Program-made: the position numbers and the translations under genes
DNA from: CAJXNP01 sp050305935
GTDB taxonomy: Bacteria > Bacteroidota > Bacteroidia > Cytophagales > Cyclobacteriaceae
Assembly (NCBI GenBank): GCA_050305935.1
Contig: JBNLGG010000069.1
Location: 1-19,133 of the forward strand
Direction: 5' to 3'
Length of the DNA stretch: 19,133 bases
Shown here: piece by piece, positions 1 to 7,129 of the stretch
How positions within the stretch are numbered: the first letter of the stretch is position 1
Layout: each line of letters opens with the position of its first letter
Notes under the pieces: model-generated
Database searches by the model: none
Seen by the model: only the letters and a program-made list of their open reading frames with translations
What the model was told of the DNA's origin: nothing

Positions 1-2
1 CC

Positions 3-137
3 GCGAATGAGATCTTTAATTATCCGGGACATGTAGAGTGCCGGCGCGGATGGCTCGGGAAATTCATTTATACAAAAATGATAAGCATGCACAGTCAATT
101 GAAAAGCGATGTCAGCCAAGACAGGAGTAAATACTAA
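3..137 (+). CDS. possible C-terminal end of an upstream gene (partial)
   Basis: A frame is open from the first bases of the window to a TAA at 135-137, giving 44 residues that end in DVSQDRSKY. The residue mix is protein-like (aromatic, charged and glycine residues mixed), but no motif is recognisable. In AT-rich DNA an open stretch this short can arise by chance. If real, it is the tail of a gene on the same strand, ending 47 nt before the MCP gene. Family and function cannot be given. Confidence 0.3.
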   Translation, partial: ANEIFNYPGHVECRRGWLGKFIYTKMISMHSQLKSDVSQDRSKY

Positions 138-184
138 GAAGAGATTCAATGAAAAAAAAGGAAAACTACTAAGGGAAAAAAATC

Positions 185-2413
185 ATGAAAAAGTCAGAGA
201 AAACAGAAAACGGACTCGATGTAGAGGAAATTAGTAAAAAAAATGAGTCCAACGGAAGCAAAGGAAAGGACGAGGCTTTGGACAATATTCAAAGTCAACT
301 GGATGCAGTAAATGGCACTTTTGCGTTAATTGAATTTGATCCAAACGGAAATATTCTTACAGCCAATGATGTGTTTCTGGAAGCAATGGGCTACCGGCTT
401 GAAGAAATAAAAGGAAAACACCACCGCTTGCTAGTAAGTGCACATTATGCGCGTAGCGAAGAATATAAAAACTTCTGGAAGAAACTTCAGCGCGGAGAAA
501 GATTTTCGGGGGAATTTGAGAGATTGGCAAAAAATGGAGATGTTGTTTGGCTTCAAGGTACTTACACACCTGTGCTCGACGGTAAAGGTAAAGTCACGAA
601 AGTGATAAAGCTGGCGACCAACATTACTGTGACGAAAGAAAAAAATGCAGACTTCCAGGGCCAGATCGACGCTATAAATAAGTCTCAGGGAATCATATTT
701 TTTGATATGGATGGCATTATCCTCGATGCCAATGAAAACTTTCTAAACATATTGGGTTATACACTGGATGAAGTCAAGGGAAGTCATCACAGGATATTTG
801 TGGATCGTCAATACGAACAAAGTGCTGCCTACAAACAGTTTTGGGATAAACTCAATAGGGGAGAATTCGTTGCAGATGAGTTTAAACGGATTGGAAAGGG
901 TGGTAAAGAAGCGTGGATACAAGCATCTTATAATCCCATTCTTGACCTTACAGGAAAGCCGATTAAAGTTGTGAAAATTGCTACCGACGTTACCGAACAG
1001 AAGCTCCGTAATGCCGATTTTCAGTTTCAGTTAGAAGCCGTTAATAAATCCAACGCTGTCATCGAATTTGACATGGATGGAACCATCAGGCACGCCAATG
1101 ATAATTTCTTGAAAGCAGTGGGATATTCCTTAGAAGAGATTAAAGGTAAGCATCACAGGATATTTGTAAGCCCGGAATATGCAGGCAGCAACGAATACAA
1201 GGACTTTTGGGCTACACTTAACAGGGGTGAGTATTTTGTAGGAACCTACACCCGGATAAGCAAAAAAGGCCAGGAAGTACATTTGCAGGCTTCTTACAAT
1301 CCGATTCTTGATCTCAATGGCAAACCTGTTAAGGTGGTAAAATATGCGCTTGACATGACTGAGATCATCCGGGTCATAAAAGCGATGTCAAACGGTGATC
1401 TTAGTATGAGATGTGATACGTCTGGCGACAGCGACGGCCTTACCGTGGAAATCAACAAAGCCCTGGATAATTTGAACTCGGTGTTGGGAAATATCAGTCA
1501 GGGATCGGACGTAGTAGCAAAATCGTCAGACTTGTTACAGAAAAAAGTCGAAGACATGAAACGCAATACTGCTGAAGTGGCTTCTGCTATAGCACAAATG
1601 GCCAAAGGTGCTCAGGATCAGGCACAAAGGACAGACGAATCCTCCAAATTGGTAAATCACGTGATGGTTTCTGCAAATGAAATGGAGAAAAAGGCGAATA
1701 TCATCAATCAGGCCGCTGAGAAAGGTTTGAAAAGCTGTAACCAGGGGATAGATACGATGAAGATTTTGGTAGATAAAATGGACGGAATAAAGAGTTCTTC
1801 TAATCAAACTTCAAAATCGATAGGTGTTTTAACCCAGCGAACCGAGGAAATTGGAAGAACACTTAATGTAATTACGGATATTGCCAGCCAAACTAATTTA
1901 CTGGCGTTGAATGCAGCCATTGAAGCAGCAAGAGCAGGCGATGCCGGACGCGGATTTGCTGTGGTGGCTGAAGAAATACGGAAACTGGCTGAGGATTCCA
2001 GAAAATCGGCCGTTGAAATTGAGAAGATTATAAGCGATGTGCAGAAAGACACCGTTGCGGCCGGAAAAGCAATAGAAACTATGGACGCAAGCGTGGTGGA
2101 AGGAAACACTTCGAGCCAGGAAGCTGAAAAGATCTTCCAGGAAATTGCTGACTCAAGCGAAGAAACGTTTACCGCTTCAAAAGAAATACAGACGGCTACA
2201 CTTACTCAAAAGGATTCGATTTCCAGCGTAGTGAAAAACATCGAACAGATCGTCGTGGTTTCTGAAGAGACAGCTGCAGGTACACAGCAGGTAGCAAGCT
2301 CCAGCCAGCAAATGAACGACGGCATGGTTGAAATAGCGAAAGCAGGTGATGAACTTTCTGCGGTAGCTACCGAGCTACAGGCAGGTGCTACACAGTTTAA
2401 GTTAAAAGCGTAA
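185..2413 (+). CDS. soluble methyl-accepting chemotaxis protein with three tandem PAS domains
   Basis: This is the receptor of the chemosensory operon (742 aa). No transmembrane segment or signal peptide is visible, so it should act in the cytoplasm. Three PAS domains lie at about 33-148, 155-270 and 277-392, each with a G-x-HHR motif (His pairs starting at 79, 201 and 323, an exact 122-residue period) and an ExY..FW..L.RGE stretch. A HAMP-like linker follows (about 393-440), then the methyl-accepting coiled coil (about 455-740). The conserved hairpin tip is at 566-603 (QTNLLALNAAIEAARAG, then GRGFAVVAEEIRKLAE). Glu-rich SSEET and SEETA stretches near 657 and 693 are candidate methylation sites. 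The signalling arms look longer than the 36-heptad class of E. coli Tsr. There is no C-terminal CheR-binding pentapeptide. The PAS set resembles those of BdlA or Aer2-type soluble receptors, so redox, oxygen or small-ligand sensing is an inference. It is the first gene of the operon. Confidence 0.95.
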   Translation: MKKSEKTENGLDVEEISKKNESNGSKGKDEALDNIQSQLDAVNGTFALIEFDPNGNILTANDVFLEAMGYRLEEIKGKHHRLLVSAHYARSEEYKNFWKKLQRGERFSGEFERLAKNGDVVWLQGTYTPVLDGKGKVTKVIKLATNITVTKEKNADFQGQIDAINKSQGIIFFDMDGIILDANENFLNILGYTLDEVKGSHHRIFVDRQYEQSAAYKQFWDKLNRGEFVADEFKRIGKGGKEAWIQASYNPILDLTGKPIKVVKIATDVTEQKLRNADFQFQLEAVNKSNAVIEFDMDGTIRHANDNFLKAVGYSLEEIKGKHHRIFVSPEYAGSNEYKDFWATLNRGEYFVGTYTRISKKGQEVHLQASYNPILDLNGKPVKVVKYALDMTEIIRVIKAMSNGDLSMRCDTSGDSDGLTVEINKALDNLNSVLGNISQGSDVVAKSSDLLQKKVEDMKRNTAEVASAIAQMAKGAQDQAQRTDESSKLVNHVMVSANEMEKKANIINQAAEKGLKSCNQGIDTMKILVDKMDGIKSSSNQTSKSIGVLTQRTEEIGRTLNVITDIASQTNLLALNAAIEAARAGDAGRGFAVVAEEIRKLAEDSRKSAVEIEKIISDVQKDTVAAGKAIETMDASVVEGNTSSQEAEKIFQEIADSSEETFTASKEIQTATLTQKDSISSVVKNIEQIVVVSEETAAGTQQVASSSQQMNDGMVEIAKAGDELSAVATELQAGATQFKLKA

Positions 2414-2432
2414 TCACTTAACCTGTACAGTC

Positions 2433-2948
2433 ATGAAAGAGGTTTCTCAAGAAGCAAAAAATGTTGAAAGCACCGTGTCAAGACAGCAGATAGTGGTGTT
2501 TAAACTGGGCAAGGAAGATTACGGAATAGCCATAGACCAGATCAAGGAAGTAGTCATAACACCCACGGTCACCAGGATGCCACGGACGCCTTCCTTTATG
2601 AAAGGTGTAGCGAATATCAGGGGCAATATCATAGCGATACTGGATCTGGAAGAAAAATTAGGTTTGGTTGCCGACAATGATAAGGACGAAGCTGGTAAAA
2701 ACTTCACTTTAGTCGTCGAAAGCGACGAGTTTAAAATGGGGATTTTGTCACGTGAGGTGCCAAATACCCTTTCTGTCTCGTCCAGCCAAATCGAAAGCTA
2801 TCAGTTTACGAGCGATCAGGCGGAGCAATCCTACGTTAAGGGGATCGTCAAGCTTGAGGATAGGTTGGTTATCTTAATCGATGCTTTTAACGTGATCGGT
2901 GAGAAAGACAAGCAGTTGTTGGTAGAAAAAAGCTCTCAAGTCGCTTGA
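2433..2948 (+). CDS. cheW: CheW coupling protein
   Basis: CheW-family adaptor of 171 aa, slightly longer than usual because of a polar N-terminal tail of about 20 residues. It links the receptor to the CheA kinase in the signalling array. The CheW fold starts with VVFKLGKEDYGIAIDQIKEV and continues with the conserved P-x-FMKGVANIRG stretch, then NIIAILDLEEKLGL and, near the C-terminus, VKGIVKLEDRLVILIDA. It lies 19 nt after the MCP gene and 1 nt before cheD. It is the only stand-alone CheW in the window and presumably serves the neighbouring MCP and CheA. Confidence 0.95.
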   Translation: MKEVSQEAKNVESTVSRQQIVVFKLGKEDYGIAIDQIKEVVITPTVTRMPRTPSFMKGVANIRGNIIAILDLEEKLGLVADNDKDEAGKNFTLVVESDEFKMGILSREVPNTLSVSSSQIESYQFTSDQAEQSYVKGIVKLEDRLVILIDAFNVIGEKDKQLLVEKSSQVA

Positions 2949-2949
2949 A

Positions 2950-3405
2950 ATGCAGACAAAGGCTCTATCGATCAATGAGACACATGTGGCCAACTATCCT
3001 GTGACTTATGTGTGTCACGGTTTGGGGTCTTGTATTGGATTGTTTGTGGCGGATCGTCAGAAACGCATATCAGGAGGAGCGCATATACCTCTTCCTGATT
3101 CTTCCGCTACCGGGCACTTCAAGGGCACAGATAGCTTAATAGCATGTCTGCTTAATTCTCTTAAAGAACTTGGTAGTGACGGGAATGCGCTCAGGGCAAA
3201 AATAACCGGGGGCGCAAACCTTTTCGATTCTACACTAAATATCGGTGAGAAAAACATCAAGGCGATTGTCCGCCGTTTGGTGGAGAAAAATATCTTCATC
3301 GCCTCGATGGATGTTGGGGGATGTGTGTCTCGTACTGCAAGGTTCAATAGTATTACCCATGATTTACTGATCGTCACTTCGGAGCCAAGGTCTTATTGTA
3401 TTTAA
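2950..3405 (+). CDS. cheD: CheD receptor deamidase
   Basis: CheD family, 151 aa, which deamidates receptor glutamines and, in CheC-containing systems, also binds CheC. The family motifs are present: HGLGSCIGL with the catalytic Cys at 28, GGAHIPLPD with the catalytic His at 45, KITGGANLF, and IGEKNI. In Thermotoga maritima CheD the third active-site residue is Thr21, six residues before the Cys; here that position holds Cys22, followed by His23. Whether this alters activity is unknown. The ATG lies one base after the cheW stop, so the genes are almost certainly translationally coupled. The CheC-type protein at 6550-7128 in the same operon is the likely partner. Confidence 0.93.
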   Translation: MQTKALSINETHVANYPVTYVCHGLGSCIGLFVADRQKRISGGAHIPLPDSSATGHFKGTDSLIACLLNSLKELGSDGNALRAKITGGANLFDSTLNIGEKNIKAIVRRLVEKNIFIASMDVGGCVSRTARFNSITHDLLIVTSEPRSYCI

Positions 3406-3416
3406 AAGGAAACAGT

Positions 3417-3773
3417 ATGTCAAAAAGTGTTTTAATCGTAGATGATTCGCTGTACATGCGAACAGTTATAAAGGACGCATTGTTGAAGGTAGGTTTCAAC
3501 ATTGTAGGTGAAGCGGCCAACGGGGAGGAGGCTATCGATCTGGCATTTGAGCTGGAGCCGGAAATCATTACCCTGGACAATATTTTACCGGATATGGTGG
3601 GTACAGATGTCCTAAAGGTATATATGGATGAAGGGTTGTCATCAAAGGTGATTATGATAAGCGCGGTGGGGCAGGAATCAGTTATCAGTGAAGGTCTCAA
3701 TCTGGGCGCAAGGGCTTATATCGTTAAGCCATTCACTTCTGATCAACTGGTAAATGAAGTAAAAAAGCTCTAG
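3417..3773 (+). CDS. cheY: CheY-type single-domain response regulator
   Basis: Single receiver domain of 118 aa with no output domain. The acidic pair is D9 and D10 (LIVDDS), the phospho-acceptor is D54 (ITLDN), the switch Ser is S82 (MISA), and the conserved Lys-Pro starts at K104 (VKPF). It should be phosphorylated by CheA and dephosphorylated with help from the CheC-like protein. The ATG at 3417 was chosen over an in-frame TTG at 3396, which lies inside cheD; an AAAAGGA stretch just upstream is a reasonable ribosome binding site. It is the only stand-alone CheY here. With no FliM or other motor gene in view, its target is unknown. Confidence 0.93.
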   Translation: MSKSVLIVDDSLYMRTVIKDALLKVGFNIVGEAANGEEAIDLAFELEPEIITLDNILPDMVGTDVLKVYMDEGLSSKVIMISAVGQESVISEGLNLGARAYIVKPFTSDQLVNEVKKL

Positions 3774-3782
3774 CCTAGGTGT

Positions 3783-4811
3783 ATGGACGGCAAAAAAATT
3801 AAAATTCTTTTGATTGACGATTCCGGATTTATGAGAATCATGCTTTCCGATAGACTTAGACAGGAGGAGGGTATCGAAATAGTAGCAACAGCTTCGAATG
3901 GGCTCGATGGCGTGGAAAAAGTAAGGAAATTTAAACCTAACGTCATCATCACAGACATGGTGATGCCCCAATACGACGGCTTGTATGTAGTACAGGAGGT
4001 AATGAAAGAATCGCCCGTTCCTATTATTCTGATAAGTTCATTGGAAAGAGGTGACCCTAAAATTTTCGATGCTCTGAAAGAAGGCGCCTTCGATTTTGTC
4101 GACAAGCCAAAAAAGGACTCTTCCCGGGAGGTTTATAAGCACCTTTGTAATATGATTCGGGAGGCTTCCATGACAGACTACCTGGCGCTTAGAACCAAGG
4201 TAGTCGGAAGAAACTCCTTCGAACACTCTTTTGAAGCAAAGCTCAACTATGATATCATTGTATTGGGAGCTTCCACGGGAGGACCGGGGGCAATAGAGTC
4301 GATTATCAACAATCTGCCGGAAAATCTGCCGGTACCAGTGGTGATCGCACAGCACATGCCCGGACCATTTATCACATCGTTTGCCAATCGGCTAATTGAA
4401 TCCACAGGGCGTTCCATTTTAATTGCAGACGAAGGAGAGCCGCTATTGAACAATACAATTTACCTGGCGCCGGGCACGAAAAACATAAAAATCGAGCTGT
4501 CCGGATCTTGTCCCGTTTTTGCCCGGGACCCAAGGCATTTTAAGGAATTTAATAATCCCTCCATCGATTCGCTGTTTGAATCTGTTGCCCGGCTGTATGG
4601 AAGACGGGCAATAGGAGTGCTGCTTTCGGGGATGGGAAAAGATGGCGTAGAAGGCTTAAGGAAAATACGGGAACAACTTGGATTGACCGTTACGCAAGAC
4701 CAATCGACGTCAGTTGTTTATGGGATGCCGAGAATGGCCTGGGAATCGGGCGCTGCCTTGCATCAAATGTCAGTAAAGGATATCCCGGCTTTTATAATTA
4801 GTGCATTATGA
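3783..4811 (+). CDS. cheB: CheB protein-glutamate methylesterase
   Basis: Receiver plus methylesterase, 342 aa, the normal CheB length. It removes receptor methyl groups and can deamidate glutamine. The receiver (about 6-122) has D12-D13 and phospho-acceptor D58 (ITDMVMP). The esterase domain begins near 157 with GASTGGP (nucleophile S164), then AQHMPG (H191) and LSGMGKDGVEG (D287). These residues match the Ser-His-Asp triad of Salmonella CheB almost position for position. The ATG is 9 nt after the cheY stop, and the 3' end overlaps cheA by 4 nt (ATGA). It should be activated by CheA phosphorylation to give negative feedback. Confidence 0.96.
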   Translation: MDGKKIKILLIDDSGFMRIMLSDRLRQEEGIEIVATASNGLDGVEKVRKFKPNVIITDMVMPQYDGLYVVQEVMKESPVPIILISSLERGDPKIFDALKEGAFDFVDKPKKDSSREVYKHLCNMIREASMTDYLALRTKVVGRNSFEHSFEAKLNYDIIVLGASTGGPGAIESIINNLPENLPVPVVIAQHMPGPFITSFANRLIESTGRSILIADEGEPLLNNTIYLAPGTKNIKIELSGSCPVFARDPRHFKEFNNPSIDSLFESVARLYGRRAIGVLLSGMGKDGVEGLRKIREQLGLTVTQDQSTSVVYGMPRMAWESGAALHQMSVKDIPAFIISAL

Positions 4812-6538
4812 GCAATACCAAAAAAGATAAGGAATACCAGGAGCTTTTTCTAGCGGAAGCTATTGAGAATGTTTCGGAAATAAACAGGTTCCTGACACAA
4901 CTGGAAAAGGATGTGGATAACGAAAAAATTATCCAGGCCCTTTTTCGGATTACCCATACATTAAAGGGTAATGCCACAGGAATGGGTTATGAGAAGATTG
5001 CGGAGCTATCCCATGTGATGGAGGATTTTTTTGGCGAGGTGCAGCGAGGAAAAATAAAGCTTGGTGAAGAGATCTTTGCCACTGTTTTTAAAGCGGCAGA
5101 TGCCCTGGAAAAGCTAATCGATGCTATTAAAGATCCTAAAGAAGTAAAGTACAGAGGGATAAAAACAAAGCTTGAAGTGCTGGTGAAAAATTCGACCCAG
5201 ACGACGCCCAACGAAAAAAAATCAACCCGGAAGTCAGATGCCGTAACATCCCAGACGTCTTCACCGGAAGAACAAGATTCCGAAAGCGATGATGAGGCGG
5301 TTGAAGAAGAAAACGAGACGGGTTCAATTTCATTTTCCGACCTTATCCAGGTCTCGGTGAAAAAGTTAGATAATTTATTGAACCTGGTAGGTGAGTTGGT
5401 GATTGAAAGAGACCGGATAGTTGGCAATGGTTTACAGAATCATTCTAAAAATGAGTTTGCTAGGCTCAATCGCATTTCCTCCGATCTTCAATATTCGGTG
5501 ATGGATGTGAGGTTGGTGCAAGTCGGATTTTTGTTCAATAAATTCCATCGGATAGTAAGAGACGCCGCTGCGAGAGAAGGCAAAAAAGTGGATCTGCAAC
5601 TTTCAGGAACAGAAACAGAAATAGACCGCAATATTTTGCAGGTGATGAGCGATTCGCTGATCCATGTGATACGAAATGCGGTGAGTCACGGCATTGAAAA
5701 TGCAGATACGCGGAAAAAAACAGGTAAACCCGAAGAAGGTACAATTACACTATCGGCCGAAAGTGAATCGGATACCGTTATTATTACCATTAAAGACGAT
5801 GGTGCCGGTATCGATCCAGCGAAGATTCGAAAGAAAGCCATCGAAAGAGAATTGATAACGGAGGCCGAAGCAAAGCTGATTTCTGATCAGGATCTTATAG
5901 CGCTGATTTTTAATCCCGGTTTTACCACGGTAGATAATGTGACTGCCATGTCGGGTCGTGGTGTGGGAATGGACGTAGTAAAAAAGGCAATAGACTCCAT
6001 TGGAGGTACGGTTAAAGTTGACTCCATGATCGGTGAGGGCACCATTATTACACTTACCCTGCCGGCGTCAATGGCGGTAAAATCAACCTTATTGTTTGAA
6101 CTTGAATCCCAAACGTATGCTATTCCACTTTCCTATACTGAATCAGTAATCTCCATTTACAAGGGTGATATTCACAGCGTTTCCAATGGCCTGGTAACTA
6201 TTTACCAGGGAAATACCATTCAAATCGTGTTTTTGTCTGACCTCTTTGCAGGATACCTGGTCAAAGCCGGAAATCACTCTTCTTATAATGAGCGCCATCC
6301 GGAACAAAAGCTCGATGTGGTGGTTGTTGCTATTAATGGGAAGAGGATGGGATTTGTGGTTGATAAGCTTCTTCAGCAAAAAGAAATAGTGGAAAAACCA
6401 CTGAAGAAGCCTTTTGAAAAAGCGCCGTTTCTAAGTGGTGTAACTATTTTGGGAAACGGAAATGTCTGCCTTGTTTTGAGCATTCCGGGACTACTTAACA
6501 TACTTGCTGCGGAACAGAAAAAAACTTATAACATTTAA
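4808..6538 (+). CDS. cheA: CheA chemotaxis histidine kinase, short form without P2
   Basis: Central kinase of the pathway, 576 aa. The P1 Hpt domain (about 8-128) carries the phosphorylated His50 in FRITHTLKGNA. Instead of P2 there is a polar, acidic, low-complexity linker (about 130-172). P3 dimerisation (about 175-240) is followed by the P4 HATPase: N-box HVIRNAVSHGIE (N290), G1 DDGAGI (330-335) and G2 GRGVGMDVV (383-391). The P5 CheW-like domain occupies about 424-566. The usual family length is about 650-700, and the shortfall is explained by the missing P2. Without P2, CheY and CheB must dock directly on P1 or P4. No receiver is fused. Start codon overlap with cheB (ATGA) indicates translational coupling. 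Confidence 0.96.
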   Translation: MSNTKKDKEYQELFLAEAIENVSEINRFLTQLEKDVDNEKIIQALFRITHTLKGNATGMGYEKIAELSHVMEDFFGEVQRGKIKLGEEIFATVFKAADALEKLIDAIKDPKEVKYRGIKTKLEVLVKNSTQTTPNEKKSTRKSDAVTSQTSSPEEQDSESDDEAVEEENETGSISFSDLIQVSVKKLDNLLNLVGELVIERDRIVGNGLQNHSKNEFARLNRISSDLQYSVMDVRLVQVGFLFNKFHRIVRDAAAREGKKVDLQLSGTETEIDRNILQVMSDSLIHVIRNAVSHGIENADTRKKTGKPEEGTITLSAESESDTVIITIKDDGAGIDPAKIRKKAIERELITEAEAKLISDQDLIALIFNPGFTTVDNVTAMSGRGVGMDVVKKAIDSIGGTVKVDSMIGEGTIITLTLPASMAVKSTLLFELESQTYAIPLSYTESVISIYKGDIHSVSNGLVTIYQGNTIQIVFLSDLFAGYLVKAGNHSSYNERHPEQKLDVVVVAINGKRMGFVVDKLLQQKEIVEKPLKKPFEKAPFLSGVTILGNGNVCLVLSIPGLLNILAAEQKKTYNI

Positions 6539-6549
6539 TTCATTTGAAT

Positions 6550-7128
6550 ATGATAGGGGCGAATGGTTTAGACAAAGAAAAGATCCTGAAAGGTGCCTTT
6601 GATTCAGGCTTTGAACATGCAACGAAGGCATTTGGTCAGTTAACTGGTGAAAAGATCAAATTTATGAATGTACAAGTCGGGAGCATCGCTTTGAACGACG
6701 ACAGTCGCTATTCATACGATACTTCCTCTGATTATCTCCTATTAACTACCAAGATTTGTGGAGAAATTACGGGCAAAAGCTATTTTATCCTTTCGGAAGT
6801 TGATTATGAGTTGATCACAAAAAGGATACCCGGAAGCCAAGCCACCAATGCCGATTTGAAAGAGGAATTTATAAAGGAGCTCAACAACATTTTATCGGCT
6901 TCCGTCATTACAAAATTATCCAACGAACTCGATCAGCATATGTATGGCGATGTGCCTGTTTTTTTAGGCAGGGTAAGAGCACGAATAGGGGATATTATCC
7001 TGGACGACTTCTGTGAGTACGAAGAAGTCGTTTACGTTAATATCATTCATTTTTCTTTTGATGATTATCCCAATTCCTTTCCTGCTTTCATTTGGGTCAT
7101 CGACAGCCACTCTCAAAAAAAAATGTAG
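6550..7128 (+). CDS. CheC/CheX-family CheY-P phosphatase-like protein
   Basis: 192 aa from the ATG at 6550; a TTG two codons upstream is possible but weaker. The fold fits the CheC/CheX/FliY family. The clearest feature is a helix around 105-125, EEFIKELNNILSASVITKLS, with the catalytic E-x-x-N signature at E110-N113. An earlier helix, FEHATKAFGQLTG (about 21-33), sits where two-site CheC proteins carry their first ExxN, but the acidic and amide residues are absent, so only one active site remains. The expected role is speeding CheY-P dephosphorylation and binding CheD, whose gene lies in the same operon. The last codons contain an A9 run directly before the TAG. CheX is an alternative name; the one-site layout does not decide between them. 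Confidence 0.78.
   Translation: MIGANGLDKEKILKGAFDSGFEHATKAFGQLTGEKIKFMNVQVGSIALNDDSRYSYDTSSDYLLLTTKICGEITGKSYFILSEVDYELITKRIPGSQATNADLKEEFIKELNNILSASVITKLSNELDQHMYGDVPVFLGRVRARIGDIILDDFCEYEEVVYVNIIHFSFDDYPNSFPAFIWVIDSHSQKKM
7115..7123 (+). other. A9 homopolymer at the end of the CheC-like gene
   Basis: Nine adenines encode the final Gln-Lys-Lys-Met stretch just before the TAG at 7126-7128. The next gene is in the +1 frame and its reading frame is open upstream through this point. Losing one A would join the CheC-like protein to the membrane GAF-PAS protein. Whether slippage occurs cannot be told from the sequence. Confidence 0.5.
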
Positions 7129-7129
7129 G

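Noticed and set aside
149..172. Seven-residue leader peptide (MKKKENY) before the MCP gene
   Set aside because: Too short and A-rich to tell from chance; no attenuator structure follows.
1804..2109. 101-codon minus-strand frame inside the MCP signalling domain
   Set aside because: Antisense shadow of the most conserved part of the MCP, with Ala/Ser/Ile-rich composition and no motif.
4987..5427. 146-codon open frame on the minus strand inside cheA
   Set aside because: It is antisense to the conserved P1, linker and P3 coding sequence and has Ser/Phe-rich shadow composition.
7013..7129. Upstream GTG start for the membrane GAF-PAS protein adding 39 residues with a third hydrophobic segment
   Set aside because: It would overlap the CheC-like gene by more than 110 nt; the ATG one base after that gene's stop is the natural start. 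The open frame is used only for the slippage idea.
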